64,000 nt of DNA from Camelus bactrianus (lineage: Eukaryota > Chordata > Mammalia > Artiodactyla > Camelidae). A program made the position numbers and the translations under genes. Positions 10,831 through 23,234 of the stretch are shown in pieces. The stretch spans positions 33,542,457 through 33,606,456 of the forward strand of contig NC_133565.1 of NCBI RefSeq assembly GCF_048773025.1, in the 5' to 3' direction. Numbering within the stretch: the stretch's first letter is position 1; every line of letters starts with the position of its first letter. The notes below the pieces were generated by a model that saw only the letters and a program-made list of their open reading frames with translations, ran no database searches and was not told where the DNA came from.

Positions 10831-12754
10831 TGTTCTGATGGGGGTCGGGGGCGGTGCTCTGCTCTAAATTACCAGGCAACCATGATGCCAAATGACCCCA
10901 CAGCAGACAGAAAGCAATCCGGTTGGAGGCTGCAGCAAGGAAGCCAACAGATCGAGGATTTCTGTTTATTCTATGCAATCAGGAGGACTTCTCATAGGAG
11001 GTGGAAGCACCTGAGGCTGGAAGGGAGAAGTCCCTGGGCCCTGCATCAGAGGCTGCATTGAGCCTGGGGGAGGGTGCCGGCGCAGGCAGGGGCTGCCTCG
11101 GTTTCCCTGCCGGCCAGCCTTCCCTTTGCCTGGACAACCAACCAGATTCTCTAGCCAACCTCTGCCTTGCGGAGCCGACTTGGCTTGAGAGGCAGGCAGA
11201 GATGGGAATCCCTGCTGGTACCAGTCTATGGCAGACCCTTAGCCAGCCTGAGGCCGTTGCCTGCATACAGCAGAGGGACCCCTAGCCCTGAGCTCTGGGC
11301 AGCAGGCTGCTGGGCCCGCAGAAAGACTGCTGGCGGAAGTTCGGCTGAGAAAATGTAGAGTGAGGGAATTGATTTTTTTTTCAGCTACACAGTCGTGAAC
11401 ATAAACTGGAAGATACATCTCTTCCTTTACGGGAGACAATCGAACACACAATACAAGTTTATGGAGAGAGTGTGTCTTTCTTACACAGGATATTTCCCCC
11501 CGAACGCTTGGCAGCCTGGAACCACTTCATTCCAGAGGTAAGTAATCAAGTGGCAGAGGCAAGGCGGGGCAGGAGGAGCGCCCAGAGCTTTATGAGCCGG
11601 AGGCCTTAGTCAGTTAGGGATGACTCTCCCTCCATTTCCCGCTCCCTGAGACCCAGTGCGGTCTGCGCTGAGCCCAGGGGCCCAGAGTCAACCTTCAGCA
11701 GCCAAGACCAAGGCTGGGTCATCACCACACTGATTCTCTCAGTGCAGCTTCCCTGGGCGGCCCCTCTGCCAGGCCCTGTGCTGGGAGCCGACGACGGACA
11801 GACCAGGCCCGATCCGCACCGCTGAGAAGCCCGCCAGCAGAGAAGGGATGTGTGGGCAACTGATGCTGACCAAGAGCAGAATGAATTTGGAGTACGTAGA
11901 TCTCTTGTCCTTCCCCTCCTCCTTCCCCTTGTCCCCACTCCAGGGCACCCAGCTAGGCACCTGCCAGGAACTGCTCCATAAAGCTTGTCCTCTGGATCAC
12001 TGACTCAGGGCCTTCTGTGGCAGCAGCAGTGCCCAGAATTTGGTGGCTCCAAACCAAACACACCAAACAGTTCCAGCTTAGCCACACTGAAGAGTGGACA
12101 GTTCTCTGACAGTTCAGCGTCCACCTCAAGCACCTGGTGCCTGTCTTTCCACTTTCTTTCTAAAGCCATCAGAGCCTGCTGGGCTCATAAGCAAGGGTGA
12201 TCCAGGAGGGCATAGGGATGAACTCCCCTCTGGGGCACCCCACCACCCCCCAATGGGGGATGGGAGCCAGTGGGTAACTGTTCCAGCCTTCCATCTCTTA
12301 GGCAAACAGTTCTGGAGGTCCCAGGGGAGTAGAGACCCCCACCCCAACCCCTGCCAACACTGGCTTCTCTGCTAGTGCTCCTTTATGTCAGTTTTTCTGC
12401 CTCCTCTCTCTCTCTCTCCCCACCTCCCCCTCTCCCCCCACCCCCTCCCTGCTTCCTGAGATCCCCTCCCAGATATACCACAGGCACCCAAGTCCTGCTT
12501 TCAAGTTTGCTTTCAAAGGAACTCAAGCTAAAGAAGCCTTTCCAACTCCCACTTCCATGCTCCCGGACACACTCTCTCTGGCCTGCCAAGCCCCTCTAGA
12601 ATTGCTCTGGACAGATAGAGCCTCATGGCAAAGGAGCAGAACCCAGTCTCAGCGGGGGGAGTGCGGACAATGGGCCCCCTCCCAGCAGCTGTCCCTGCCT
12701 CCTCTCCCGACTGACCACAGATAGTGAGGCTGGGGGCCCGATGGACGCGGAGTG
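10831..12754. other. Intergenic, no gene seen
   Basis: No gene. 11360-11560 is AT-rich and non-repetitive; it ends in a strong splice-donor-like CAGAG|GTAAGT with the GT at 11538, which could mark a non-coding RNA exon but has no other support. 12399-12456 is a polypyrimidine run listed separately. Confidence 0.45.
12399..12456. repeat. Polypyrimidine tract
   Basis: CTCTCTCT followed by CCCCACCTCCCCCTC-type runs. Low complexity and possibly triplex-forming. Confidence 0.85.
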
Positions 12755-12880
12755 GGGCTCAGCTCCACCACCGCCATCCATGTGACCTTGGACGGGTCAG
12801 TTCACCTCCCCGAGCCCCGTCTTGCCTGTCTGTCGAGTAAAGGCAATAACAGTGTGTTGAAGACCTGTGAGAACTGATTG
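12755..12880 (+). mobile_element. MIR SINE, diverged
   Basis: 'catgtgaccttggacgggt' then 'tcacctccccgagcc' and 'gtaaaggcaataacagtg' follow MIR order. Confidence 0.65.
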
Positions 12881-15179
12881 AGATCGTGCGGAAGCAGGAA
12901 GCAGGATCCGGGCGGAAAAACGTGAACCGCTGTTTACGAACTTTGCCTCCCTAAGCAGACCCAATTCCTTGAAGGTGAGGGCCTTCTTTACTTTTTCCTG
13001 TCTCCCCCACAGCACCAGCGTGGAGCTGGTGCTCAGGAGGCTATCACTGAAACTCCCTGGATGGGTGGAGCGGGGATGGGCCCCGGGCCTGGCTCCTCTC
13101 AGACCCGCCATACCAAGGGGCTGGGGGATGGTGCCGACTCTGAACGTGCCCTGACAGCCCAGAGCTGGCCTGGCCCCCTGCCCGGGACCTGGGGGAGGAC
13201 AGGTGGCTTCCCAGCCTGGGAATGGAGAGGCGTTGGCCAGAACCCGGGAGGTGTGGCGCTAGCTAGCACAGCCATCCCCACCCTCCTGAAAAATCCAGGA
13301 TGACAAGGCTGGGGGCTTCCATCAGCCCTGAACTCTCTTTGAGTAAAGGGGAAAAAATTGGATTCCACTCTGAGCCCGACTGCATTCGACATCTGGCAGC
13401 TCAAAGTGGAGTGACTCATGCAATCCTGAGATACAAGGAAGTGTGGGCAGGAGCGGGGGAGAAGGAGGAGGAGAGAACCGCGCAGAGGGAGGGAGGGCAG
13501 GCAGGCCATGCGGTGCGGCCCCAGACAAAAGAATCAGCATCCAGGGTGGAGAGCAAAGGCTGTTCCCATGCCCAGGTGGCCAAGGATGAGCTGTCCACTC
13601 TGTTCTGCTCACCCATCTCTGGGCCTGGTGTCAGGACCTCTGGCACCAGGCCCTGCTAACTTAGAGATGCAGATTCGGACCAGCACCCCCAGCAGGATGT
13701 GGAGTGATGCTACAGGTAGTGAGCAGCTTGTCCCTGGAGGCATGGGAGAGAAGCTGGATGAGCCCTGGTAGGGGTGTGTTAAAGCCTCGGGCCTAATTAC
13801 CACATGTGCTTGTCTGAGGCTGAGATGATCCGTGAAGGACAGGGTAGGGGGCTGGTCTGGAGGGTGAATGAAGTCACGGAAGTTAAGGGGCACCTAAATC
13901 TTGTGCCTAAAGCCTGGTCGTCCCACTCGAGGAGCAGCAGCCATCTCTCTGCCACGCAGGTGACGAGGGCAGGCAGAATGGAGTGCAGGGGCCCTGCTTT
14001 GGCTCCGCCCGGAGACCGGCTTGGTAGACTTCCCTCCGGCATGCTTGCCCTTGGATGGGTTGGCGGGTGGGGGTGGGGGAAGGGTTCAAGAGCAGCCTGT
14101 CATGGGCACATCACCTTGGGGAGCTCAGGACATGAAAGGGGAGGAGCACAGGCCTATGGAAGGACAGAGGAAGAAATCCCAATTTCACACGGTCCCCTTC
14201 ATTTCATCAGAATGGACTCAGGCTGAGAGTCACTCCGGAAGAGTGAGGTTGGCAGGTAGGGGTGATCTTGGGAGAATTCTTGGAGGAAGGAGAGCCTGGA
14301 GCTAGTTCAACCACAGATAAAAGTCAAATACAAAGGAAATTTGGAGAGAGAGAAAGGAGAGGGCTCTGAGCAAAGGTGTGGACCGGGAAAGAATCTGGCC
14401 TGCGAGGGGCGGAAGCAGACGGCCAGGGACCGGAGGTCAGCCTCTGCCCTTTCTAGGCCTTCATTTATGCCTCTCTCGATTAACTGTCTTTTCAGGATTC
14501 TTCCTGGATGGTTGGAAACATCAGACAATATTTCCGGCTGGCTGTTCTCCTGGGAGGGCCACACACCAGCAGAGGGAGGTGGGGAGGCCAGTGTGCTGCC
14601 CTTCCCTGCCCGGACCTCCTATTTACCACCAGCGCAAGGGGTGTTGGGCCGTCTGATCTGCAGAGGCCCTTCTAGACTAAAGATTCTCAGTCTGTGGGCC
14701 AAAGTTAGGCCAAAGCAGAGGTCACCTCTTGGCGGACTTATTGGCATGACTGTCAGCATCTCCCTTTGCCTCAGCCAGACCAGTTCAATTTGACATTGGT
14801 CTGTGGGTCCTCAGCAGCCCTCCCCCACCAAGTCAGGGATTCCCTTTCTCTCCAGGAATGCCCCACCAGTCACCCTCACTCCAGGCCTTGCCTCCAGCTG
14901 TTCCCCCTCCTCGTAATGCCTTTGCTTTTCGTCTCTGAGCAAACTGCACATCCTGGGAGGGCCAGTGGCAAACCTGCATCATCTCCATTCGGTCAGCCTT
15001 CTGAGAGGGCAGAGGCTGTGCAGGGCCCTGCACTGGGAGCAGGTCAGGGGTGGGGTATGCTCAGTGTGTGCCGTGCTGAGTACCCCGCTCACAGGAACCT
15101 TGCCCTCTGTGCTGGAGGGGCTTTCTTCCTGGCCTGTCGCATCCTGCCCTGCTGTTCCCTATTTGCCTCTCAGGAGAGC
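12881..15179. other. Intergenic, no gene seen
   Basis: No gene recognised. Open frames of 90-150 codons at 13300-13659, 13804-14226, 14341-14793 and 14766-15215 have opposing frames and no family resemblance. 14840-15110 has weak L2-like wording (for example 'ctgagagggcagaggctgtg'). Confidence 0.45.
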
Positions 15180-15415
15180 ACAGTGTGGGCCTTAGGAGCA
15201 TGGGCTCAGAGGTAAGACCCCTTGGCTTGTGTGCAAGCTCCCCACCCCTATTGAGATGATCATGGGCAAGTTAGGGGAGCCCCCCTGCACCTCAGTGTCC
15301 TCATCTGTAAAGTGGGCATAGGATAGTACCTACTCCATGGAGTTCTCATGAGCAGTAAACAGATAATCTATGTAAAGCGCCAAGCATTGCCCCCAGCATA
15401 TCATAGGGGTTCAGC
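15180..15415 (+). mobile_element. MIR SINE
   Basis: 'taggagcatgggctcagag', 'atcatgggcaagttag', 'ctcatctgtaaagtgggca', 'tgtaaagcgccaagc' in the right order for a nearly complete MIR. Confidence 0.85.
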
Positions 15416-16004
15416 GTTACCCAGGTGCAATGTTCAAACGGTGCTGTTGTGAGGACCCTGGCCCCTCTCCCCACTGGCCCCCGGGCTTCCCAAGGGCAGG
15501 GCTTTGGAGGAACGTGAAGGTACAGAATGTGTGGTTGAGGACCACATCATTAATGTGTATTTGATTGTTTCATCAATCCCTTGAGCCCCATGGACTCCCA
15601 GGAAAGCCTAAAGGGAAGGGACCAGGACAGGTCAGTTTTGATGTATGGAGTGTGGAGCTTGGGGCATCCTGGAGGAGTTCCTGGGCATTGGGGGTGCCTG
15701 GTAAGCCCTGGGGTGGGGGCTACTGCTAAGGGCAAAGCAGCTTTGGCCACCCTGGCCTCATTCAGCATCAAGGAGACTGAGGGAATGACATCAAGTGACA
15801 GGTGGCCCTGTCTCCTCCTCAGGCCCCAGAGCTTCTTGGGTCCTCAGCTGGATTGGAACGCCAGGCCACTGCATCTGCCTGACTACAGACCTAGACTGGA
15901 GGTGGAGAATTTGGGATGCTGCCGGGGAGGAGGCCTGGCCAGGGGCATCTGAGAACCACACTACAGGGGAGACTTTGACCTGGAGAAAGGGTGCTCCAAA
16001 AACA
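15416..16004. other. Intergenic, no gene seen
   Basis: Unclassified sequence with no gene or repeat that I can name. Confidence 0.45.
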
Positions 16005-16115
16005 GGTATTCTGTCTTTGGTCTGTTTCCTTCCTGAGATCCCCCAGTGCCCAGAATGGGGCCCGCATGTGGTAGCTGCTCAGGAAGCCCTTGTTGAATGA
16101 CTGAGTGAATGAACC
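16005..16115 (+). mobile_element. L2 LINE 3' end
   Basis: 'agtgcccagaatggggcc' then 'tgttgaatgactgagtgaat' is the L2 3' terminus with its short TGAATGA-type tail. Confidence 0.7.
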
Positions 16116-17579
16116 AGTGAGTGAATTGGGGCCGGTGTTGGGTCACTAGACAGAGCTTGCCTAGGGGACCCTTCCCAACTCTCTAAAAAAGTCCATCCTC
16201 CCCAGTGCTCCCACCGCTCTAGCCCCTGCCCCTGCCCCAGCTGCGACCCCTAGCCCAGCCCTTCTTCGGCCCACTGCAGCTGGTCTCTGCTCCCACCCCA
16301 CCCAGCCCCTACCCCTGCCTGGCAGCCCCAAGCAGGCTTCCAGGCAAGCCCAGGGATGGAAGCCAACTTGCAGGCTTTCTGTTGTCATTAGCTGTCAGGT
16401 CTCAGGTAATAGCTCCTGCAGAGGACCAGCTGCCTTTGCTGAAGAGTTTGCACATGCAGCCCTTGGTGGGGGGGCAGGCAAGCAGAGATGCAGGCAGACC
16501 TGGAAGCCTGGGCCCTTCCCTGGACGCCCCCCTCTCCCCCCATCACAAGCTGGGCAATCTCTCCGGCACTCTAGCTCCTCCTGCAGGACAGGCTGCAGAG
16601 GCCCACGCTGTCCAGCCCTGACCCGCTCCTGGCCCGGAGCTCCTCGGCCCAACCATACCCCTACCTGGTCCAGGCTACTCCTGGGCAAGGGGGAAGGCAG
16701 ATGGGGAAACTGAGGCTCCGATCAGGCAAATGCCTTACTCCAGATCAAACGTCGAGCTGCCTGTGGAGCAGGGGGCCCAGAGCTCCTGTCTGTCTCACCC
16801 TCCGAGTGGATGAAGTATAGGCGGCTGGGCAGCATGAACCAGCGAGTCTAGCCAAGGATACAGCTGGCGCCAACAGCCCCTGCGGGTCACAGTGTTGGTC
16901 CCTGGAGGTCAAGGGGCCAGCGTGGGAGAAGGGGCTGCCCCTCCCTCCGATAGTTAGGAGGTCCAGCCACTCAGAGGGAGCCCCAGGGAATCTCACTCCC
17001 CAAAACTCCCGGAGTCAAAGGCGCTAATTGCTTCCAACTAGGGTGACCAACTCTTCACCGGTTGCCTGAGGCTTTCCTGGTTTTCGCTTGGCAAGTGCTA
17101 AAACCCGGGAAGCCCCTCCGTTTCAGACAAAGTGGGACAGTTGGTCAGCCCTCTTCCACGCTGCTCTGTGTCCACCCTCCCCGCTCCCTGACTAGTCGCC
17201 TGCGCCTCCTGGGCCTGCGCCTCCCTGGAAACCACCCTAGTCTCCTGTGAGGGCCCCCCAAAGGCCTTCCACCCCAGAAAGCTCCCACTCTGGGGCCTGT
17301 TCCGATAGAAGGCTCTAACTGGCCAGATGGAGTCTGCCGCACTGTCCTGCCAGGACCCTCTACAGCCGCAATGAGAGACTGACAAATGGGACTTCTCAGC
17401 TCACCCTGCCCACAGGCAGGCCAAAGTGCAGGGCCCTGGCCACCGAGGGGGCAGGCCTGGGGCCCGAGGCCGAGCGGCTCTGCCGCGGCATCCTCGGATA
17501 ATTGGCGGGAGCACCCAGCCAGGCTCAGGCTGCCCTCCGGCCCCCTCCTCTGCTGGCTCAGTGCCCGGTCCAGCAGGGG
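16116..17579. other. Intergenic with one small MIR remnant
   Basis: GC-rich, no gene. 16695-16755 ('gatggggaaactgaggctcc') is a minus-strand MIR core remnant. Confidence 0.5.
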
Positions 17580-17720
17580 CCGACCATCAATAATTGGGTC
17601 ACCCCCACTCCCATCCCCACCATCATGCTTCCACCAGTGATAGCATTTCAGCTGCAATTAAGAATTTCAAGTTGCAATTAAAAATTAATTGGAAACCGTG
17701 GGTTGTTTATGTCTCTCTGA
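17580..17720. promoter_or_regulatory. Candidate enhancer with paired TGCAATTAA sites
   Basis: An abrupt AT-rich block in GC-rich DNA. TGCAATTAAGAATT at 17653-17666 recurs as TGCAATTAAAAATT at 17673-17686, 20 bp apart. These are followed by TTAATTGG, and by TTGTTTATG at 17703-17711. TAATTA/CAATTA are homeodomain cores and TTGTTTA is a forkhead core. It is not repeat-like. Enhancer activity is inferred, not shown. Confidence 0.35.
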
Positions 17721-18944
17721 CCTCCGTCACCTGGCTGGGGGCCGGGTGTGAAGGAGGGAAGGGCAGGTGAGCGGAGGAGGGCATTTCAGAGCAGTTAGCC
17801 GAGGGAGCAGGGGACTCCGAGCCGGCCTAAGTTGCGCGGGAGCAGATTTCTCCTGGAGGCTGAATGGAATGACATCAGCCAGTCGGCTTGGAAGGCCACG
17901 GTCCCTGAGTTCTTTGAGAGCACAGAGCACGGGATCTGTGGATGAGAGAAGAGAGGAGTGGAAGAAACGCACGTAAAGGGACAGGTTGCAGAGCCAGGCC
18001 TGCAGGTAAAGGTCGGGGTGTCCTGAGTTCATGGTTGCTTCCTCAAGTCCTCAGCTTGAGGGCAAGGAATTGGTAGGTCAGCTTCCTGAGAGCCCCACAG
18101 AGAGGCAGCAGGTGCAGGGTGAGAAGTATGGAGACGTGAAATGGCCCACGTGCTTTCTGGCCCCGGGTCCCACTGGCCAGACCCTAGGGTGAGGTTCTCC
18201 CCGGTGTTCTCAGGCGGAGATGCTGAATTCACATTCCTTGGTCTCCCAGCGGGGCTGGGTCTGACTGTGCTGTCTGTACCTTCAGATGAGGGCGTTCCTC
18301 CTGCCAGTTCCCTGTGGACCCAGAGGTCAAGGTTCCCTTAGCATTAAGTATTCTCTTAGCCGCTGTCTTCAGGTCACCTCTGTCCCCTCTGCATCTCTCT
18401 TTCTCAAGGCCTGCTACCCTCAGCTGGCCCTTTCAGGGCCAGGGTTCCCTCTTCCTCCAGAAACCCCCCTCGGATTCCTACAGGCCGCCGTCTCCTGAGA
18501 TCCAGAGCACCTCCTGGCTGCGGCCCTCCATGGCCCCAGACTTTATCCCGTCTGTGCTGTTAGGAAGCCAGGCTGTGAGAGTCTGTCTTCCCCTAGGACT
18601 TGAGAAGGGCGAGTTCTGGGTTCTCTTCTCTTCCACGATGCAGAAATTTGATCTAACAGCACTAGAAGCAAAAGGCTGTCAGTGAAGCAGATTGCAGATG
18701 CCAGGCCATGGGTGTGCAACCCAGGGGCCCAGACATAGTGAGCCGCAGTGACTGAAACCTGGGGTGGTGGACCAAGGAGATGGTTGAGCTCCTTACTTAG
18801 AGAATGTCTATGACTGCTTCTCCCCCACTGAAACTGTGCGAGAGAATGCGTGTGTACACATACGTGTCCATGCCTGCTTGCGCATGTACGTGCCTGTGGA
18901 GGGGGGCCCCATCTTTTACCATATTCTCCAGAGGGGCCAGTGTA
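17721..18944. other. Intergenic, no gene seen
   Basis: No gene. 18840-18900 has scattered TGTGTAC/CATGTACG alternating purine-pyrimidine words. Confidence 0.45.
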
Positions 18945-19400
18945 TTAGTTAGGATTTGTGTTCAGGTGCTAGTAACAGAAACAGTGGCTTCAGTAAATTA
19001 AAGGTTTATTCTCTCTAAAGAGAAGCCTGGATTTAAGCAGTCCAAGGTGGTGTGGCAGCTCCATGATGATCAAGGATCTGGGTTCCTTCCATCTTGTTCT
19101 ATCCTTAGCATACAGCATTCATCCTTGAGGGTCCACAGTGGCTACTTGAGCTCCAACCATCAAATCCACATTCCACACAAACAGCAGAAATCAGGAGGCT
19201 AGTATAAAGGGGCATGTGTCATCTGTCTGTCTTCCTCTGAAAGAATATTTCCAAAAGCCCACACTACAACTGCTTATATATCATTGGTGACCTCTGGCTG
19301 CAAGGGAGTCTGAGAAATGTAATCTTTCAGCTGAGCATCTTGCTACCTGGAATAAAACTGAGGTTCTATTACTAAGAAAAAAGGGAAAGAATGAGTATTT
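18945..19400. repeat. Ancient interspersed repeat, family not assigned
   Basis: The order 'attagttaggatttgtgtt', 'aaaggtttattctctc', 'ggcagctccatgatgatca', 'ccttccatcttgttct', 'ctgcaagggagtctgagaa' and 'gaggttctattactaag' matches a dispersed mammalian repeat that I recognise by wording but cannot name with confidence. Confidence 0.6.
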
Positions 19401-20264
19401 GGAATGCAATAAGTGAGCCATACCATATCCAGCAGCCCCAAGACCTTGAGTGTAGCTGCTGTGGGCCAAGATGTTATCTCTTTCAAGAAGGAGAGGGACT
19501 CCACACAGTCCCAGGTCCACCCCTCAGCCACCACCTCCCTGCCCATAGAGACTGGGAGGCCAAAGGTAACCTGAGTAGGTGCTCGGCCAAGCTGCCACTT
19601 AACTGGAGTTTATGGCTATGCAGGAGACAGTAGGAGGACTGGCCAGGTGAGGCCTGGGTCCTGAGATGGGGACAGGTCAGGGACTTGCTTAATTATTTCA
19701 TTCTTGTATTTGCTGTTTCATTTTGCATCCTAATTGTAGGCCTCCAAATTACTCTTCTAGGAGGTGGCAGGCTCCATGGCTGCCCCTCTTCCTCAGCTCT
19801 TTTCTAATGAAACACCTTTTCCTGCCTCTAGTTCCTGCCAGGAGAGGTGCAGGATGCTGCCCAGAGCCTGCAATCACCCTGCTGTTTTAATTAGGAAAGA
19901 GGTTTCTTCTGAGGATGTCCATAGCGAGGCTGGTCATTAGGGAGCAAACTCACTGCCTGCTCTTTCAAAACTGACTTGGATACCATGGAAAGGACCGCCT
20001 TGACCAGTGCTGTTTGGAATCTCATTAACAAACTTGTTTTGAGCACTTAAGATACTCCCTACCTCATCCTCCCCCCACCCCCCCAATACAAGTCATTACA
20101 AATGTGATAGGGGTTTTGAAGGAGAATGCAGGATGGAAGGGGACCAGCCGTAACCTGATGGGTCGACCAGTAGGAGAGATGGAGGAGGAGCCCTCAGCCC
20201 CTCTCCTGGGGGTCTGGGCTAGGGAGAGACAGGGCTCAGGCTCATGGGACAGTAGTGGAAGCAC
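19401..20264. other. Intergenic, no gene seen
   Basis: No gene. 19680-19760 (CTTAATTATTTC, TTTTGCATCCTAATTG) is AT-rich and homeodomain/POU-like, and may be regulatory. Confidence 0.4.
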
Positions 20265-20885
20265 ACTCATTCATCCGGTGTTTACTGAGCACCTGCTGTA
20301 TCTCAGGCTCAGTTCTAGGCCTGGGGATGCCTCAGTGAATAAACAAAGGCCTGCCCTTATGGAGGTTACCATCCAGCTGGCAGGGGCAGACAGTAAACAA
20401 CTGAGCAATTAAACACAAGTGCTATAGACAAATAAAGCAGGCCAAGGAAATACGGAGGGATGGGGGCCAGGGAGGTTGGTATTTGCTGCTGGCTGGTCGG
20501 GAACTGTGCCATTGAGATGAGATGGAAAAGCCGTCATGGAGTAAGCCTTCAGGATCATCTAGGCCTACGGGCTATAATAAGCAGAAGAAACAGCACATGC
20601 AAAGGCCCAGAGGTGGGGGTGTGCCCAGCATTTGTTGAGAAGCAGCAAGGAGGCCAGTGTGGCAGGAACAGAATGAGGGAAGAGAAGAGGAATAGGAGAA
20701 GCAGTCAGTTTGGTAAAGGGAGGCAGGTCACCAAAGGCCTTACAGGCCACAGGGAGGATGCAGAGTGCTGAGCGTGCTGCAGTGTGGGGAGCAGGCTAGG
20801 GAGGCCGAGGGCAGGAGCAGGGAGACTGGCTGGGAAAATATTACAGTAATCACGGGAGGTAGTGAGTGTTTTGAACAAAACTGTC
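20265..20885 (-). mobile_element. L2 LINE 3' segment, about 620 bp
   Basis: Reverse complement of the L2 3' end. It begins 'cattcatccggtgtttactg', followed by 'tatggaggttaccatccagc', 'gcacatgcaaaggccc', 'agcaaggaggccagtgtgg' and 'aaggccttacaggccac', and ends near 'attacagtaatcacgggagg'. The minus strand would include remnants of the L2 ORF2 end. Confidence 0.8.
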
Positions 20886-20889
20886 AGGT

Positions 20890-21260
20890 ACATTTGATTA
20901 AAAAAAAACAAAAACCCTCAAAATAGTCTAAGCATGAAGAAAGGAATTTACTGGCTCATATGCAGGAATAAGTTTCAGGTATGGTTGAATCAGCTGAGGT
21001 CATCAGGAGTCCATACGCTGTTCTCTGTGTCACCTCCCCTTGTGGTGGCAAACAGTCCCCAGCAGTTCCCAGTTTACATTCTATCAACTTAGCAATGGAG
21101 GGCACCTTTCTCGCAAGGGTTCCACCAAAAGTCCCAGAGCAGGATCTCATTGGCCCAGGATGGATCATGTGACCACCGTTTGTGACTCTGACTGGTTAGG
21201 CCTGGGTGATGTGCTCATTCTTAGAACCATGGGGGTGAGGTCAACCCCACCCTGACCTCA
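20890..21260. repeat. Ancient interspersed repeat, family not assigned
   Basis: 'ggaatttactggctcatat', 'gtggtggcaaacagtcccc', 'aaaagtcccagagcagga', 'ctcattggcccaggatgg' and 'gtgaggtcaaccccaccc' match a dispersed mammalian repeat. The copy at 50940-51420 is similar in layout. Confidence 0.6.
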
Positions 21261-22184
21261 TAGAGTGAAATGAAGGGAAGTTGCATGAAAAGAAGATGGT
21301 TATGGTTTCCGGAGAAGAGGGGAACTGATGCTGGGAGAGCAAAAACAACAGGTTTATTTTGCAAGGCATATGCAGAACAGAGCCAGGCTGGTGCGTAGCT
21401 GTTAGCAGATGAAAGGGAAGGAAAGAAAAAGAGAGGGACGGAGGGAGGAAGATTCAGACTTATGAGGACTCATTCCAGGGGGTGATTAAAGAGAGAAGGG
21501 CCATCAAGGAGGGCTTCCTGGAAGAGGAGGGACTGATTCAGAGGCAGGAGAAGGCCTTGCATTTGGGTAGGGAAGGGCCAGACTGATCCATTGCACGGGC
21601 AGGCACAGAGCCTGGCGGCCTAACTGTAGCAAGAAGACACTGAGTAGCAAAGGGTGAGTCTGCCTGTGCCTACCCCATGCCCTTGGAATATGTCCCACCA
21701 ATGGCCTCCCTGGCCACCTTTCTATTTGTGGAGCAGTCATCATGCCCCATGTTAGACACGGATGCTGTTCCAAATGGATTATGGCAAATGATTTAATGGC
21801 CCGCGTTAGCACTCCCTGGCTCCCACGTGGGGGCCCCGGAGCATCTCCTCTCAAATCAGCCCTGGCAGAAGCTTTTCTGAAGGAGCTGCTGCCCAAATCA
21901 CTACAATACGTAGCCTGCTAGGACGTGAAGTGGTCCCCAAAGTATTGTTCCTGCCCCCGGTGGGGGCACAAAAACCTAATGGGTGTGGGAAGAAAGCGAT
22001 AGAACTTCTATTTTTTGATCATATCCTTTTAAAATTACCATTTTGTATCTGTTTTATAACATACAGAATACATTGGCACAGAAATGCATACATATAATCT
22101 ACAAATGAATTAATGTCTATATATACGGAGGTATCCTTAAATTTCTTAGAGGAGCGAGCTGTCAGAAACGTTTGGGGTCTACCA
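21261..22184. other. Intergenic with L2-like and AT-rich stretches
   Basis: 21495-21620 ('ggagggcttcctggaagag') resembles minus-strand L2. 21410-21455 is purine-rich. 21990-22140 is AT-rich (TTTTATAACATACAGAATAC) and probably an old unassigned transposon remnant. No gene. Confidence 0.45.
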
Positions 22185-22365
22185 AAGTGCAAATAATAAT
22201 AGTTATCAATTATACGGAATTTGCCAGTTTCTAGATCGGTGCGCAGTGCTCACTTAGTCCTCACGGCAACCCATATTTACAGATAAGGAAACTGGAGCAC
22301 AGAGAGGTTAAGTAACTTGCTTCAGGCTACTCAGCCTGGAAGATGCAGGGCTGGGATTGTTTCCA
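22185..22365 (-). mobile_element. MIR SINE
   Basis: 'cttagtcctcacggcaaccc', 'acagataaggaaactggagc', 'gaggttaagtaacttgctt' are reverse-complement MIR, nearly the whole 3' two thirds. Confidence 0.85.
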
Positions 22366-23234
22366 GTGGTCTTGCTGGGAGACCATGATGCTTTTTTGAT
22401 AGAACTGGGGTCCTGGGGGCAGGAAGAAGGGATCTGGGATTACTTAGTGTATCCTTTGGTTCTGACAAGACAGCCTCTATGACACCCAGGATCAGTGGCC
22501 CAGGTCCCAGAGAAGCCCCTGCCCCAGCTCGCTCCTCCTCTCGTAGCTCCGCCTTGCCAACCCATCTGTGCCGTCCCCATTGTCCCCGCTGGATTTCAGC
22601 CCATTTGTTCTCCTTTTTCCCTCTTGGAAAATGGAGAGCAGATATGGATGGGGCAACGAGGGCTGGCTGGTGGTTGGAATTCTGTCCTCTCATCCAAATG
22701 GAGGAGAAGAGGGGAAAGAGGAAGCCAAAAAGAATGAAAGAATCCTGGAGTCCTGTGATGAAGGAACAGAGAAGTGGGCCAGGGGGCTGCTGGGAAAGAG
22801 AGAAAAAGCTGTGGAACCCAGGCAGCAAGTGGGAGAGGACACATGGGAGGGAACCCAGCAAGCTGCCACCCAGAAGCCTGGGTCCCCAGCCCAGATCTGG
22901 TGCTGAAAGGGCCAGGACTGCAGGGCTGCTCTGTCCCCAGAGAGCACAGGCTGCAGCCAAGCAGAGTTCCCGAGGCCTCAGAGAAAAGTCGAGGTCCGTT
23001 GTCAAAGGAGTTTGACTCCTGCCCCTAAACCTTCCCTACCCCAAGCCTGCCTGCCTCCAGCTAAGTTCTCCAGGACTCAATGGCTCTTTCGGCCAGGGAT
23101 GAGCACATGGGCTGGTCCTTTGACTTTCTGACCCTGTTCTGAATCAGGAAGGGGCCAGCTGTAGAGTGGTGAGCCCCACTTTTTGATAGTCCGGTACAAT
23201 GGTGTGGACGTGTATGTGTGTAGAAGTGTGTGTG
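22366..23234. other. Intergenic, no gene seen
   Basis: Long opposing frames at 22331-23005 (-, 224 codons) and 22479-23015 (+, 178 codons) cover the same DNA and look like chance. No domain is recognised. Confidence 0.5.

Noticed and set aside
22331-23005. 224-codon open frame on the - strand
   Set aside because: An antisense 178-codon frame covers the same DNA, there is no family match and there are no splice or promoter signals.
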